Origin: Apostichopus japonicus
Lineage: Eukaryota; Echinodermata; Holothuroidea; Aspidochirotida; Stichopodidae
NCBI RefSeq assembly: GCF_037975245.1
Contig: NC_092571.1
Coordinates: 419,501-483,500 of the forward strand
DNA: 64,000 nucleotides
Direction of reading: 5' to 3'
Made by a program: the position numbers and the translations under genes
Shown here: piece by piece, positions 1 through 10,417 of the stretch
Layout: each line of letters opens with the position of its first letter
How positions within the stretch are numbered: position 1 is the stretch's first letter
The notes under the pieces: generated by a model
What the model was told of the DNA's origin: nothing
The model's input: the letters and a program-made list of their open reading frames with translations, nothing else
Database searches by the model: none

Positions 1-1028
1 TCACAGAGTAATATGAAGTCAATCATGTCATCCCAACATCCTCTGGGGCATCGGGTAGATTACAGCAATCAAACGGGCAGACTAATTGTCATGAGATGCC
101 GAACCGAGAGATACAGGCGTTCTTTCTTGCAAAGGGCTATTCTCAATCTTGCCAATGAATTATGTAGGAAATAGGCCAAATATATGTGTCAGAACATGGA
201 CTTAGTAGTCTTAATATTTCGTTTTAAGAATCAGATTTTTATGTGTTTCGATGTATTTATGAATGTCAATTTTTATGGTCAATAAAGATCCTTATATCTT
301 AAATATCAAAAGCACTTTATCAACATGTTTAGACTGCCTTGCAAAGTACTACAGTGGAAATCATTCACATTGCCCAAAGCATTCATTTGTATGCAAGAGG
401 CCAGGAAGTACACATTTCCATGTATGCCAAATGCTACAAAGGGTTCTCTGCTAATATCGCACACTGACAGCAGGAAGCTAAACAAAATACCTGAGACACC
501 CACCTGCAGCAAACATTATGGTCCACTCGTTTTGAGACTTAATTCCACTCAAATGTAGATACCGTCAATTAGGCTTTAACTGTGACCAATCCAAAACATA
601 GTACCACATTTTCATGCAATGGTCAGTACAGGGACTACAGTTCCATACACATAACATATAATGTGCCTGGAGAGTCCATAGCCAGGAAGATGGAAGGTGC
701 AGTATTAAAGGTGAGCTCAAATAGTCCATGTATCCAGACTCTGAAATAGATGCAAAGAAAACAGCAATGTGATGAATTACGTAAGAGAGGCAGCTAGAGC
801 ATACAGAAGGAAGAGAGCACAACTCAGAGAGAGAAAGTACAAGCTACATGGTAGAACTATAAACATAAACCAGTCCAGTATCTATAAGAAAGATCAACTG
901 ATTCATGACCAGTTACTCTAGGATGAAAAACTACACTGATGATAAAGATGACAATATTTATCAGTGAGGCCAGTAATTTGTAAACTGAGTATATCCACAC
1001 TCACTGTTATGAGTTAAAACAGTATCAC
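1..1028. other. AT-rich stretch without a supported gene
   Basis: Only short open frames with no recognisable domain are present. The minus-strand frame around 306-512 is hydrophobic and reads loosely like coding sequence, but I find no convincing splice borders or family match. Confidence 0.5.
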
Positions 1029-1228
1029 TCATTCAGGGAAGTAGGCAATCAAGCTGATGACCATAAACTTGGCAAGTGCCATCAAACTTTCAAGGCTTTC
1101 TGCTGTGTTGCACTGCAAGATACTGTTGAGAGATGTGACATCTCTCTCCACATGTAGGCTGTTGTGGCATATGTAGGAGATGTCAAATGGTTTGGTCCTT
1201 AAGATTTCTTTACTTTGCACAATACTTT
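1029..1228 (-). other. Candidate terminal exon, unidentified
   Basis: On the minus strand about 65 codons stay open and end in TGA near 1029. Codon choice looks coding-like and the peptide includes the run KPFDISYICHNSLHVERDV. A possible acceptor (CTTCAAAG) lies just upstream near 1229 but has a weak pyrimidine tract. No family is recognised. It could be a further exon of the minus-strand gene at 2013-5222, or a chance frame. Confidence 0.2.
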
Positions 1229-1605
1229 GAAGAGCATATATGTCAGAATGTGGACTCTGCTGTTAGCATTGTGAAAATAATGCCATATGCTGGTGCCCCT
1301 GGCTTACTGATGGTGTAGGCACCTGTCCACATTCTGCATCCCTTTGTGTAACTTGCTGGGGCTAACGTATGTTTTGCCAACTTTTCATTTATGTCATCAG
1401 CCCATGCCATCCAATCTGAAATTGCAAAGGTGTGAGCTTTCCAGTTACATATTTCTAAATGTATATAGGCCTAAGCTTATTCTGAATGCAGCTTGGGGCT
1501 CAGTTCAGCTGATTCTTACACCACATTGAGTAGTAATATATGCTTTTAAACTTCTGACTGTCACTTTTGCTCTACTAGGTACACTGCACAGAGAAGGCTA
1601 CTCAC

Positions 1606-1790
1606 CAGATGAACAACTTCACTATCAAATAAGCTACATGTACTACTTAGTGAGTGTAAGTCTGTGATGGTATAAGCTCTGAGGTGATGGGTATTACTTT
1701 CACTTTTCCCCTTTGAGGTAGCTGAGAGGTTTTTCACACCTACCCATGCAATCATCCCATTCTTTATCATAAAGTTGAAATTTGATTTCT
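1606..1790 (-). other. Candidate exon with a canonical donor site, unidentified
   Basis: A minus-strand frame covers this span and ends at a perfect donor, CTG|GTGAGT, at 1606/1605. The peptide, which includes THHLRAYTITDLHSL, resembles real protein but matches no family I know. The acceptor side is unclear; a possible AG lies near 1791. A second frame is open over the upstream half, so a frameshift or a different exon border is possible. Confidence 0.22.
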
Positions 1791-2755
1791 TCTTGAATAT
1801 GAAACTTTTTCCTAATTTTAAGTTGCTAACTCTTCAAACTCAAAAACTTGTTTCTGATCTTTTATGGTGAGATCATAGATGTGAGGAGTTCATAAATACT
1901 GATTTAGTTTCAGAACCAATTCTACATGTTAATCTTCTTACAACTGTTTATTCAACATCTATGAGAAAAGGTTTCCTCATGTAAGTGAATGAGGTGTCAA
2001 TGTTCCAAAAGTTTATTGAACCTCTCTGTCCAGCACATTTTCGGCATTTATATGTAAAATTCCACCTGTTTTCTGCCATACTTCCTCTGTTGGAAATGGT
2101 GTAGTGCAACCCTGCATTTCTGTACTGTAAAGAAAGAAAAAATAGATAACTAAAATCCTGGTTATCAGTACTGAAGGGCTCATTTATTAAAATTACAACT
2201 CATTATTCTTAATCGTAGTTCACCATAAACATAGATTGAAAAACAGATCTTGTCTCTTACTATTTTCATAACCAGAACTGCATGTGGATTCCTAACATAG
2301 TTAACGATCAGCTATCTGCAGTATTCTGTTCGTAAGGTGTTTGTGTAATGCGGCTGAGCAAGAGTCTTTCCAGTAAAGCTGTTGGAAAAGGGAAGATCAC
2401 TAATGGAGTAAATGAAAAGAATTAAATGATACCTTAAATAACTGTTGACTAGCTGATAAACATATTTATATTCTTAAATGCAATTTCCCCAGATTAGTGA
2501 TAGTAATATACCTAACATGTGTTCATCCGTGGGTGCGAAAGCAATTATTTACTCTGTCACTGTGAATTTCCCTCATGCAGTGGCATTGCTGGCACGACTC
2601 TTGCTCAACAGTGTTCGTGTTACATTTGCAAAGAAAAAGTTAAGCTTACCTTCTAAAAGGTTAAGTTAACCTTAAAAGTGCTAGTTCAAAAAGGTTAAGG
2701 AGATTGGCTTCTGCAATTGCGTAGGCCTAAGCACACATACTTTATGCTTGACCTT

Positions 2756-3075
2756 ATTAGTTTAGATTAGTTTAGTAAAGAAAAAGGATCAGGAGGGACA
2801 CTCAAGTCCCCATCAAAGACCCTATAGGAGAGGGAAGAAAACTGATGACACAAACGATCAGACCCGATTACAATGCTTAAAGTGCTTGTCCAAAGCATTC
2901 TTAAACCCATTCACACTACAGTACTTGCAAGTACAACTTTCTCAGGCGAGCCATTCCACTCATTCACAACCCTATTAGAAAAAAAGGTATGCCGAATATT
3001 AATGCTACTTTGTGACTTGTGGAGTTTAAGACAATGACATCTGGTACAACCACTATTAGCAAACATGAAAAAGTC
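2756..3075 (-). pseudogene. 3' end of a CR1-like non-LTR retrotransposon
   Basis: On the minus strand the frame from 3075 reads DFFMFANSG, then RHTFFSNRVVNEWNG. The FSNRVVNxWN motif is typical of the C-terminal tail of CR1/RTE-type reverse transcriptase proteins. A one-base frame change near 2915-2920 leads to VNGFKNALDKHFKHCNRV and a stop at 2860-2858. A 3' UTR follows and ends in a degenerate TAAAC/TAATC tail near 2756, as expected for a LINE 3' end. Upstream of 3075 the match fades, so the copy is 5'-truncated or eroded. It lies in the intron between exons C and B of the C19-like gene. Confidence 0.65.
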
Positions 3076-3450
3076 AGTGACTATCAAGATACTTAATCAA
3101 GATATCACTTTTATGAAACCTACGTTTGAGTTGAATCTTGGACTGCATAATCTAGATCTATGGGAAGACTGTCCATGAACTTGTGTTTGAGTTACTTTAT
3201 TACTCTGAAATTTAGTGACTCTAGCCCTGACTCGTTGCATAACTGGTAATAGTTCCTGAAAACTCCACATGAATTGAATATGGACCACTGAATCAAGAAC
3301 TACTGGGACTAATAATTCTTCACATCCTTAGCTAGATGAAGTAATGGTTTCTAATACAAACGGTATACTTTATCAATCCCGTTCTTGAACCATTGACCCA
3401 AAATTGTGTCCTTTCTGGAGAGAAGTATTGAAGGAGAACCGGACGGATGG

Positions 3451-3790
3451 TGTGCTATTTATAATAATCCCTCTGCCTAATACAAATACCAAGGTATTTA
3501 ATTAAAAAATAGTGAATTGCACATAAAGCACCTAAGGCGACACCTTTGTCGCCCTAGGTGAATTCATCTCTTTTCACAACACTTAGGACGACATAGCATA
3601 AACTCACCACTTAGGGCGACGATGGTGATTTAGTGTAATTTCGTCACACTGGACCATTGTTCTCCAGTATGTGCACTATTTATAATAATCCCTTTGCAAA
3701 GTACATATAGCAAAGAATACAATTAACTAGTTAATTAATTTCACCTATACATGTCACCCTATGTGAAATTAACTCTTTCCACAACACTTT
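3451..3790. repeat. Degenerate direct repeat dimer (~220-bp spacing)
   Basis: The segment from about 3451 (CTATTTATAATAATCCCT) recurs from about 3673, and both halves later contain a TTTTCACAACACTTA-like block (about 3571 and 3776). The two units are clearly related but diverged. No coding content is seen. Confidence 0.55.
3529..3560. repeat. Near-perfect inverted repeat (hairpin)
   Basis: CACCTAAGGCGACA and TGTCGCCCTAGGTG form 14-bp arms with one mismatch around a 4-nt CCTT loop. It lies inside the degenerate direct repeat and may be a remnant of a small inverted-repeat element. Confidence 0.6.
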
Positions 3791-5222
3791 AAATAAATAA
3801 ATTGAGAAAGACATAACACCAGAGATCTACAGTCAATATGAAAAGATGCCTGTATACAGTATTTAGAACTGCTCAATGGGATCATTACAACTCAAGCTGG
3901 ATTCTAAACCTGAAAATTTTCAACGTATGAATTCTGGTCATTAACTAACATCACTAATAGTTTCAGAATTTGACTCCTGTTCATTTGTCAGTTTATTGAG
4001 TTATCGTAATGACAGGCTGTTAGCATTACACTCATAAACACACATACTGCTACTTCACAAAAATGCATTGTGTTACATATTGAAACAATTTTACATAACA
4101 CAAAACAGCATGGAATGAAAACAATATGACAAAAACAGGGAGTTTGCAGGAACTCACCAGGACTCACAAAAGCCTTCAAGATCTTTGCAATCTAGACACA
4201 CCTCAAGGTGCCCCTGCATACTCAAGCATGACATATAGCCCTTGTTACTAGGATATATCGGAATTACTGGATAGGAGTTTGCCCGACAGTGCCAAGTCTC
4301 ATTGCAGGAAGTCCACTTCATCTCATTTGTTGTATGTAAGAAGAAGTACCTGGAAAGGAAAAAATAAGTTACTCATTACAACAATGTTGCATTTCTATTG
4401 CAATTTCCATTTGTTCCTTTACCCTCTGGATTATCAGGTATAAATGAAAACTTTCATTCAGCTTTTACTTAAAATTATCAGAATTATTATTAAGAGCAAC
4501 AAACTTATCAATCAGATACAGACTATCATCTAAACCCAGCCTTACAAAATGTGCATCCTCATTGTATTGATGCAAGTTTATCAGTCAGATCTAACTGGTG
4601 CCATAATACCTCTTTCAAAAATGACTAATTCCCTGCAAACCTAAGCAAATTCCCAATCAGTTTCAATGTTAAAGGTAGTCTGTATATGCCCCAAATTATA
4701 GGATGCTATAATTGCTAGAAGTTTTCAACAAGTTACTTTCATGGAGGCCCTTAGTCCAAATTGTTCTCAGACATTCTTAATGAACACACAAGATGACTGA
4801 ATGTCCCCATGAGGTAAATTTCATCAAAAGTGGTAATAAAAACAGTTTATAGAATTTTTACCAAAGGTGACCATATTTGAATATTTGCATATTTTTGGCC
4901 AACATGGCATAATTTTAAATAATATATTGAAAAGTTCACTTATTTTTGTTTGTGTTGCTTTGATGCTTTTCACAGAACGATCTATATCTCTTACTCATCT
5001 AAAAGTTTGCACTGGCTTTGGTTACAGGAAGTGCATGATGATGTGTAAACTGCACCAAGGAATTCTAATGCATCCTCCTGTGCAGTTGAATCAAACTCTG
5101 GAAGAATCTGTTTCAACCTTGCGAGACAGGAGGCCCATGAAGTTCAGGTTGAAATTGCGCGGAAGAGAGCTTTGATTACTTCCATTAATTCAGAGCTATG
5201 TCCATTATAGTGTCGAATGATG

Positions 5223-7995
5223 CTGCAAAGAAGCTAAAAAAAAAGAAGGAAAATTTAGATTTGTAGGAAATCTACATCTGACATGGGTGGCTCATCAATA
5301 TAAGTGGAAAAGATTTGGGTTGCAACCTTCATTTTTATCTATTTTTTGTTAATGATTGCTTGATGTTTCAAAGCACTTTCTTGGAAGTCTGTCACTAGCT
5401 TCTGTAGCTGAAAAGTTACTCTCATCAAGTAAAATGATAAACACATCATATCTTAATAACCATTTGTTGGAATATGCTACTGGGAGAAAGGAGTAGAGGT
5501 ATCATGAACTTGACAAAGAAGAGTGCCCATGTTGGAAAATCTAGTATATTTGGGGGATAATAAAACTTAAAACCCTTCATTGTTGAAGTGAAAATTATGA
5601 TATTCTGCAATAAGTGCCAATCCTTGGGATGGGGTGGAACATCACAAAATGCCCCTTGCAATTGTGCTGATATAGGTTGGGTTTTTCCCTTTACTTCTCC
5701 AGGCATAAGGTTTTGTCAAGGATATGGTCCTGGCACAGTAAAAGTCTTTCATTTTTCAACATTTCCAGGTGGGGAGGATCAAGTCACATGAAGTCTTGTA
5801 CCTCCATAGCTTGCAATCCCTGCCTTAATGAATTATTTCTAAAGCTGCATGGGTTGTCTTAGGTTACTTACCTTTAATTTGAATTTGAAGGACCACTACA
5901 TGCTTTTAAGACAAAATTGCAAACTGGACAAATTAAGAAATATGATGTCCTTTAAGTTGGCTGAATTGGGACAAATTCATTCCAAAGTCATGACTTGTTT
6001 TCTGAATTTTCTCTGTTCTTTCAACTTCCCTGTACATATTGGTCAAATGGTTTAAAATGAGTTGTATGAATAGTTGATAAAGCTGATATATTCTGACAAG
6101 TTGTCAACCAGTTATTTCAATTGAATCATTTTTAATGAATTGTCTCACTGTAATTATTGATTGAGTGAGTGATCAGTCAATTAATTAAATCGTTAATTGA
6201 GTTAATGTTTAATTAAAATTAGTTAGGGGAATCAATTAAAAAAAGATGAAAATTAGATGACCTCTATGACTGAACTTTTCCTTTGAACTTGTTAGAGCAG
6301 TTTAAAACCTGTATGTGGTACTTCTAGCAACTGTCAAGTTGGAAAAAAAAAAAAATTCTCTTTACATTTTGAATAGCAATTTGGATTTTAGAGGACAAAT
6401 TATTCCTTGCAAATAAATGCTTTCTTGAGTTCATTCATTGCAATTAGATGGCATATTGTTAATTGTTGTTGACAATAAAATTCAGATTTCAACTGAATCA
6501 ATTTGAGAAGCTATACAGTATTAAATTGATTTTCATATGCTGGATGGTTATTTGCTAAGAACCAATAAATGCAGATCTATACCAATAGCATGGGTACAGT
6601 CTTACAAGTATAGCTGGTACTGTAATAATTTTCAGAGTCATGTACCAACAAGTTATCAAGTTATCCCAACCACTGCAAATATTACCATTTTGGGGTGATA
6701 TATGTTGAAAATATCTCATGCATGGAAATTATTGATTCAATATAGTTGCAAGCAAATTTGAAAACTCGAGCATACTTACACATTGCTTAATTACAACGTT
6801 TTTATCTGTAAAACATGGCACCATATAGCAAAGTTAATGAAGTGTGATGATTATGTCCTAAGAAACTGGCCAGCGTCACAATATCCCTGTATCTGTTACG
6901 TCCTGAGATATTGGCCACGTAACACAACATCTACTTCCATACTTGTATAATGCTGAGCTGCAGACACTGGCCTTTGTGGCAAGATCTTGAACACATATAT
7001 TATGTATACTGTCTATCAAATATACTGTATGTATAAAATGTATCCTTATTTTTTTTTAAACTAACAGAAATTTAAGATGGTCAATATCAGTCCCTATTCT
7101 GGAACTGCCTCTATGAGGATTACTGTGATGATAGAATCAATGTTGATGAAAGAATAAATGTGACTTCATGCAGTGTTTTACAACCTGTATAAAATTAATA
7201 CTCCAACCACACATGCAAAGTGCAATGTGGTTCCCAGCTACACCACTCTATGGGGAAATGGTAATTTGATGGCTGTTCTTCCTGCAAACTCAGTCTAGAC
7301 AGTGTGTTAGATTATCAACTCAACCAACTTTGTCCAAGTTCCTGATGTTGTCGGCTGCAAGCCAGGAATCTCATTGGGTTGCTGCCACCACCATGAAGAT
7401 TTAAGCAGTATATCATTTCTCCTATAACAACAACATTGGAATAGTAAAGCAACATTACCGTAATGATGCTATATCGCAATTCCCTTTTGAATTAAGCAAT
7501 ATGTTAAGGGACATTTTCTTAATATTAGTTTGTTCAATATATGAAAAATCAACCAAGTTAAAATGCATTATGGTTTCCATGATGTAACATGAGTAATTTG
7601 TGTATGCGTTTGTTTGTGTGTGTGGGGGGAGGGAAGGGGGGTTGCACACACTTAATAGTAATTAAGGTTCTACAAATATTAGAAAAAGCTAACAATGATG
7701 ATTGAGATGCAACAAACATGGGCGAAAATGGAAAATATCTGCCAAGAAAACGAGACCGACTATTCCTGCAGGCTATGAGGTATCATTATGTTAAGTATCA
7801 ACTCAAATGGAATAAATTTCTTCCGATTCTGTGTTTATAAGGAAATTTCAGCTGAGCCCTGTTTTGTCACACATCTCATCAATATGCAGCAAAATCAAAA
7901 TAGCACTGAAAACATTGCATTGGGTAACCAACCTGCTCAGCCCAATAAACTTTAGTCATACCACATATGGTTGGTGAGCAATTGCAGATCAGGTT
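5223..7995. other. AT-rich stretch without a supported gene
   Basis: No domain-bearing frame or convincing splice pair was found. A minus-strand frame at 5446-5706 contains HPKDWHLLQN, faintly reminiscent of uncharacterised transposon-linked proteins, but it cannot be placed. Short A-runs (6342-6354), TTAATTAA-rich sequence (6175-6230) and a G-rich run (7623-7641) are present. Confidence 0.45.
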
Positions 7996-8534
7996 TTAAT
8001 GTTAAGCCCTGCCCACTCATTTCGTTGCACGATATTTGCACCAAAAGCAATAACGACCCTCCTTAGCTCGTCATTGCTGCAAGGATCACCTCAAACCAAC
8101 CTACCATTCTTCAGATTGGAGCTAACAGTTATTAATGTTAAGCCCTGCCCACTCATTTCGTTGCACGATATCTGCACCAAAAGCAATAACGACCCTCCTT
8201 AGCTCGTCATTGCTGCAAGGATCACCTCAAACCAACCTACCATTCTTCAGATTGGAGCTAACAGTTATTAATGTTAAGCCCTGCCCACTCATTTTGTTGC
8301 ACAATATCTGCACCAAAAGCAATAACGACCCTCCTTAGCTCGTCATTGCTTCAAGGATCACCTCAAACCAACCTACCATTCTTCAGATTGGAGCTAACAG
8401 TTATTAATGTTAAGCCCTGCCCACTCATTTTGTTGCACGATATTTGCACCAAAAGCAATAACGACCCTCCTTAGCTCGTCATTGCTGCAAGGATCACCTC
8501 AAACCAACCTACCATTCTTCAGATTGGAGCTAAC
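7996..8534. repeat. 136-bp tandem repeat, about four copies
   Basis: Copies begin near 7999, 8135, 8271 and 8407, exactly 136 bp apart, each starting with ATGTTAAGCCCTGCCCACTC. They differ by only a few substitutions (for example TTTCGTTGC versus TTTTGTTGC). The last copy stops at GATTGGAGCTAACA (8534). Short open frames through the repeat shift by one base per unit and are not genes. The block abuts the last exon of the integrase pseudogene. Confidence 0.9.
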
Positions 8535-8565
8535 AAGAGAACGTCAGCTAAAATCTATTTTGGTC

Positions 8566-10417
8566 CTATTTCTTCTTCAAAGGAAGGCCTGTGGAACTGT
8601 TAGTATGTGTGTACAGCCCTTTCTCATTCACAGCCTTGACTCCATACGGCTCAAGCCAAGAGTTTCGAACTTCCCTCCTCTTCGGGCATCCTTTCCTGCA
8701 TTCTGGACGAGAACACTAGAACCAACTTTGAAGGTCTGAATAAAACAAAATCCAGCAAATATACATAAACATCATAATACAATGTATATGTTGCCATTCA
8801 TTTAACTACAGTCAGTTTTCAATGCACAACATAGCATTATGTAAAAACCTGTTTTGATTGCTGCCTTTAGTCAAAATTCTTTTTCTTGCCGTTCTTGGGC
8901 TTTGCCAATATTTTCTTTCACAAAACCTTTGATTATGTCCTGCGACTGTGACATGAGTTGTAAAACCCTCTCCCTCTGTGCATCGCTGCAGCAAGAGATT
9001 CTGGTTGGACAATGGAGTCTTCAATGTCGACTGGTAACAATGGCTCTCTGGATATATGAAGATAAATTAACAATCAATTATTCCCAACACTTTGTTGACT
9101 GAAGAATATTTAATTTTTTTTATATTTTATTTTCGCTATTAAGATCCTGGAACCATAAATTTGAGTCACATCACATACTCAAACCAGCAGAAATATAAAA
9201 CCAAAGTATATTCTGTGCTGTTATAGGTCCAAATTGCATACCAGCCCAAAATATGATATATAGTATATGAAAAACAAAACCAATGTCAGTGGCATTAATT
9301 GCATGTATCTTAATTAATTGGCATGCTTTTATAGTTTAATGAATGTTCATCTTTTGTACTTGCTGAAGAGTGTACCATATACAGAGTTAATCTGTTTATT
9401 AATTTAGGTGTTGTAACTTATATAGGGTTATTGGTGGTCCTCTATTTAGCAGTTTTTCCCTGTACCTGGGATGTGTCGAATGAGATTTTATCCTATAGAG
9501 GATCAGTGTAGCTATGCAGGATTTGTCCAAACTCTCTTGTCCCTGATTGCTTTTCTCTGTACAGTATATGACCTTTACAAATGTAAACCTCTATTCAGCA
9601 ATGGTAGGTTTGAATTATTACAAACCTTCCAAACATCACAACGAAAGGAGAAAGACCTGTTGAACCATGTTTTGCTGTACGGTACCCCATGAGAATGGAA
9701 GACAGTGTTTCATCCCAGTCATCTTGGTTTTGATTGACAACTTTGATGAGTGACATTTGCAGAGTTTGGTGGAATCTTTCATCCAGCCCATTGGTCTGTG
9801 GGTGGTAGCTGAAGGATACTCTGTGGCTCACCCCTGTCATGTCAAATAGGGACTTGTTCAGAGCATTAACAAATTCTCCTCTCTGGTCTGAGATGAAAAT
9901 TTTCATGCACACAAATCTAAATAAATGGAAAATTAAACAAGTTGTTAAAGTACTGGTTAGAGTAATGCAGTAAACTATTGGCATCTTCAGAGTGGCTGCG
10001 TGGTTTAATCAGGAGATTCTTTTAGCACTGATTTCAAAACAAGTAAGTTAAGCACTGACATAACACCTGGTCTTGGATGCACTGACCGTTATCCCACTAA
10101 CATTTTATTAACATTAACTTATAAAACAACTTCAAGAAATTTCTGTAACCATTTTGCCGCTTTCTGGGTCACAGGTAAAACTGAGAACAAATGCAGGTCT
10201 ACGTAACTAACTTCAAAAGTATGTTATGTAAAGTAAAAACAAAGTACATGGATATATACCTGGCCATGGTTTCAAACAGAAAGTTTGCAACGGTTTATGC
10301 TGTTTCGTCTCTTACAGCAACAGCCTCTGGCAATTTTGAAAAATAGTCACATAGGGTTATGATGTACTTATTTCCATTGATGGTCTCTGCAAGGGGTCCA
10401 ATCATATCCACACCCAC
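8566..10417 (-). pseudogene. Intron-bearing Ty3/gypsy-type D,D35E integrase gene, decayed
   Basis: Four minus-strand exons can be aligned to a gypsy-type integrase. Exon 1 (10260-10417, acceptor after a T-rich tract, donor CAG|GTATAT) holds GVDMIGPL with the first catalytic Asp. Exon 2 (9626-9916) holds ISDQRGEF and HPQTNGLDERF; its Asp and Glu are separated by 35 residues, completing D,D35E. Exon 3 (8849-9047) starts REPLLPVDIED and contains the helical linker. Exon 4 (8566-8735) holds VGSSVLVQNAGKDARRGGKF and a WLEPYGV block typical of the integrase C-terminal SH3/GPY-like domain. Splice phases match at all three joins. Damage: TAA at codon 41 of exon 1 (10297-10295), a shifted stretch and a stop in exon 3, and a one-base shift in exon 4. 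No N-terminal HHCC zinc domain was found upstream. Introns suggest a domesticated integrase gene or a DNA-transposon relative rather than a recent LTR retroelement. Confidence 0.75.

Larger units (their letters stand above)
2013..5222 (-). pseudogene. C19 (ubiquitin-specific protease)-like gene, three exons, one in-frame TGA
   Basis: Three minus-strand exons have matching phases. Exon A (4995-5222) starts after CTTTGCAG and ends at GA|GTAAGA. Exon B (4158-4349) starts after TTTCCAG and ends at TG|GTGAGT. Exon C (2013-2124) starts after CTTTACAG and, in the phase-correct frame, ends in TAA. Exon A encodes ILPEFDSTAQEDALEFLGAV, which fits the P-x-F-x(4)-QQDAxEFL box of peptidase C19 deubiquitinases, preceded by the usual ALF-type helix. 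Exon B is cysteine-rich, with pairs like CLDC, as in C19 finger regions. Codon 26 of exon A is TGA (5146-5144), so the copy is either dead or carries an error or recoding. The catalytic Cys and His boxes are not seen, so function is not established. Exon C has a second open frame (KCRKC region) in the wrong phase. The family call rests on one motif. Confidence 0.45.

Noticed and set aside
5446-5706. Minus-strand 86-codon frame containing HPKDWHLLQN
   Set aside because: A vague likeness to uncharacterised transposon-linked proteins. The similarity is too short, with no supporting exon borders.
7999-8474. Series of 67-codon frames
   Set aside because: They are identical frames thrown up by the 136-bp tandem repeat, each overlapping the next.
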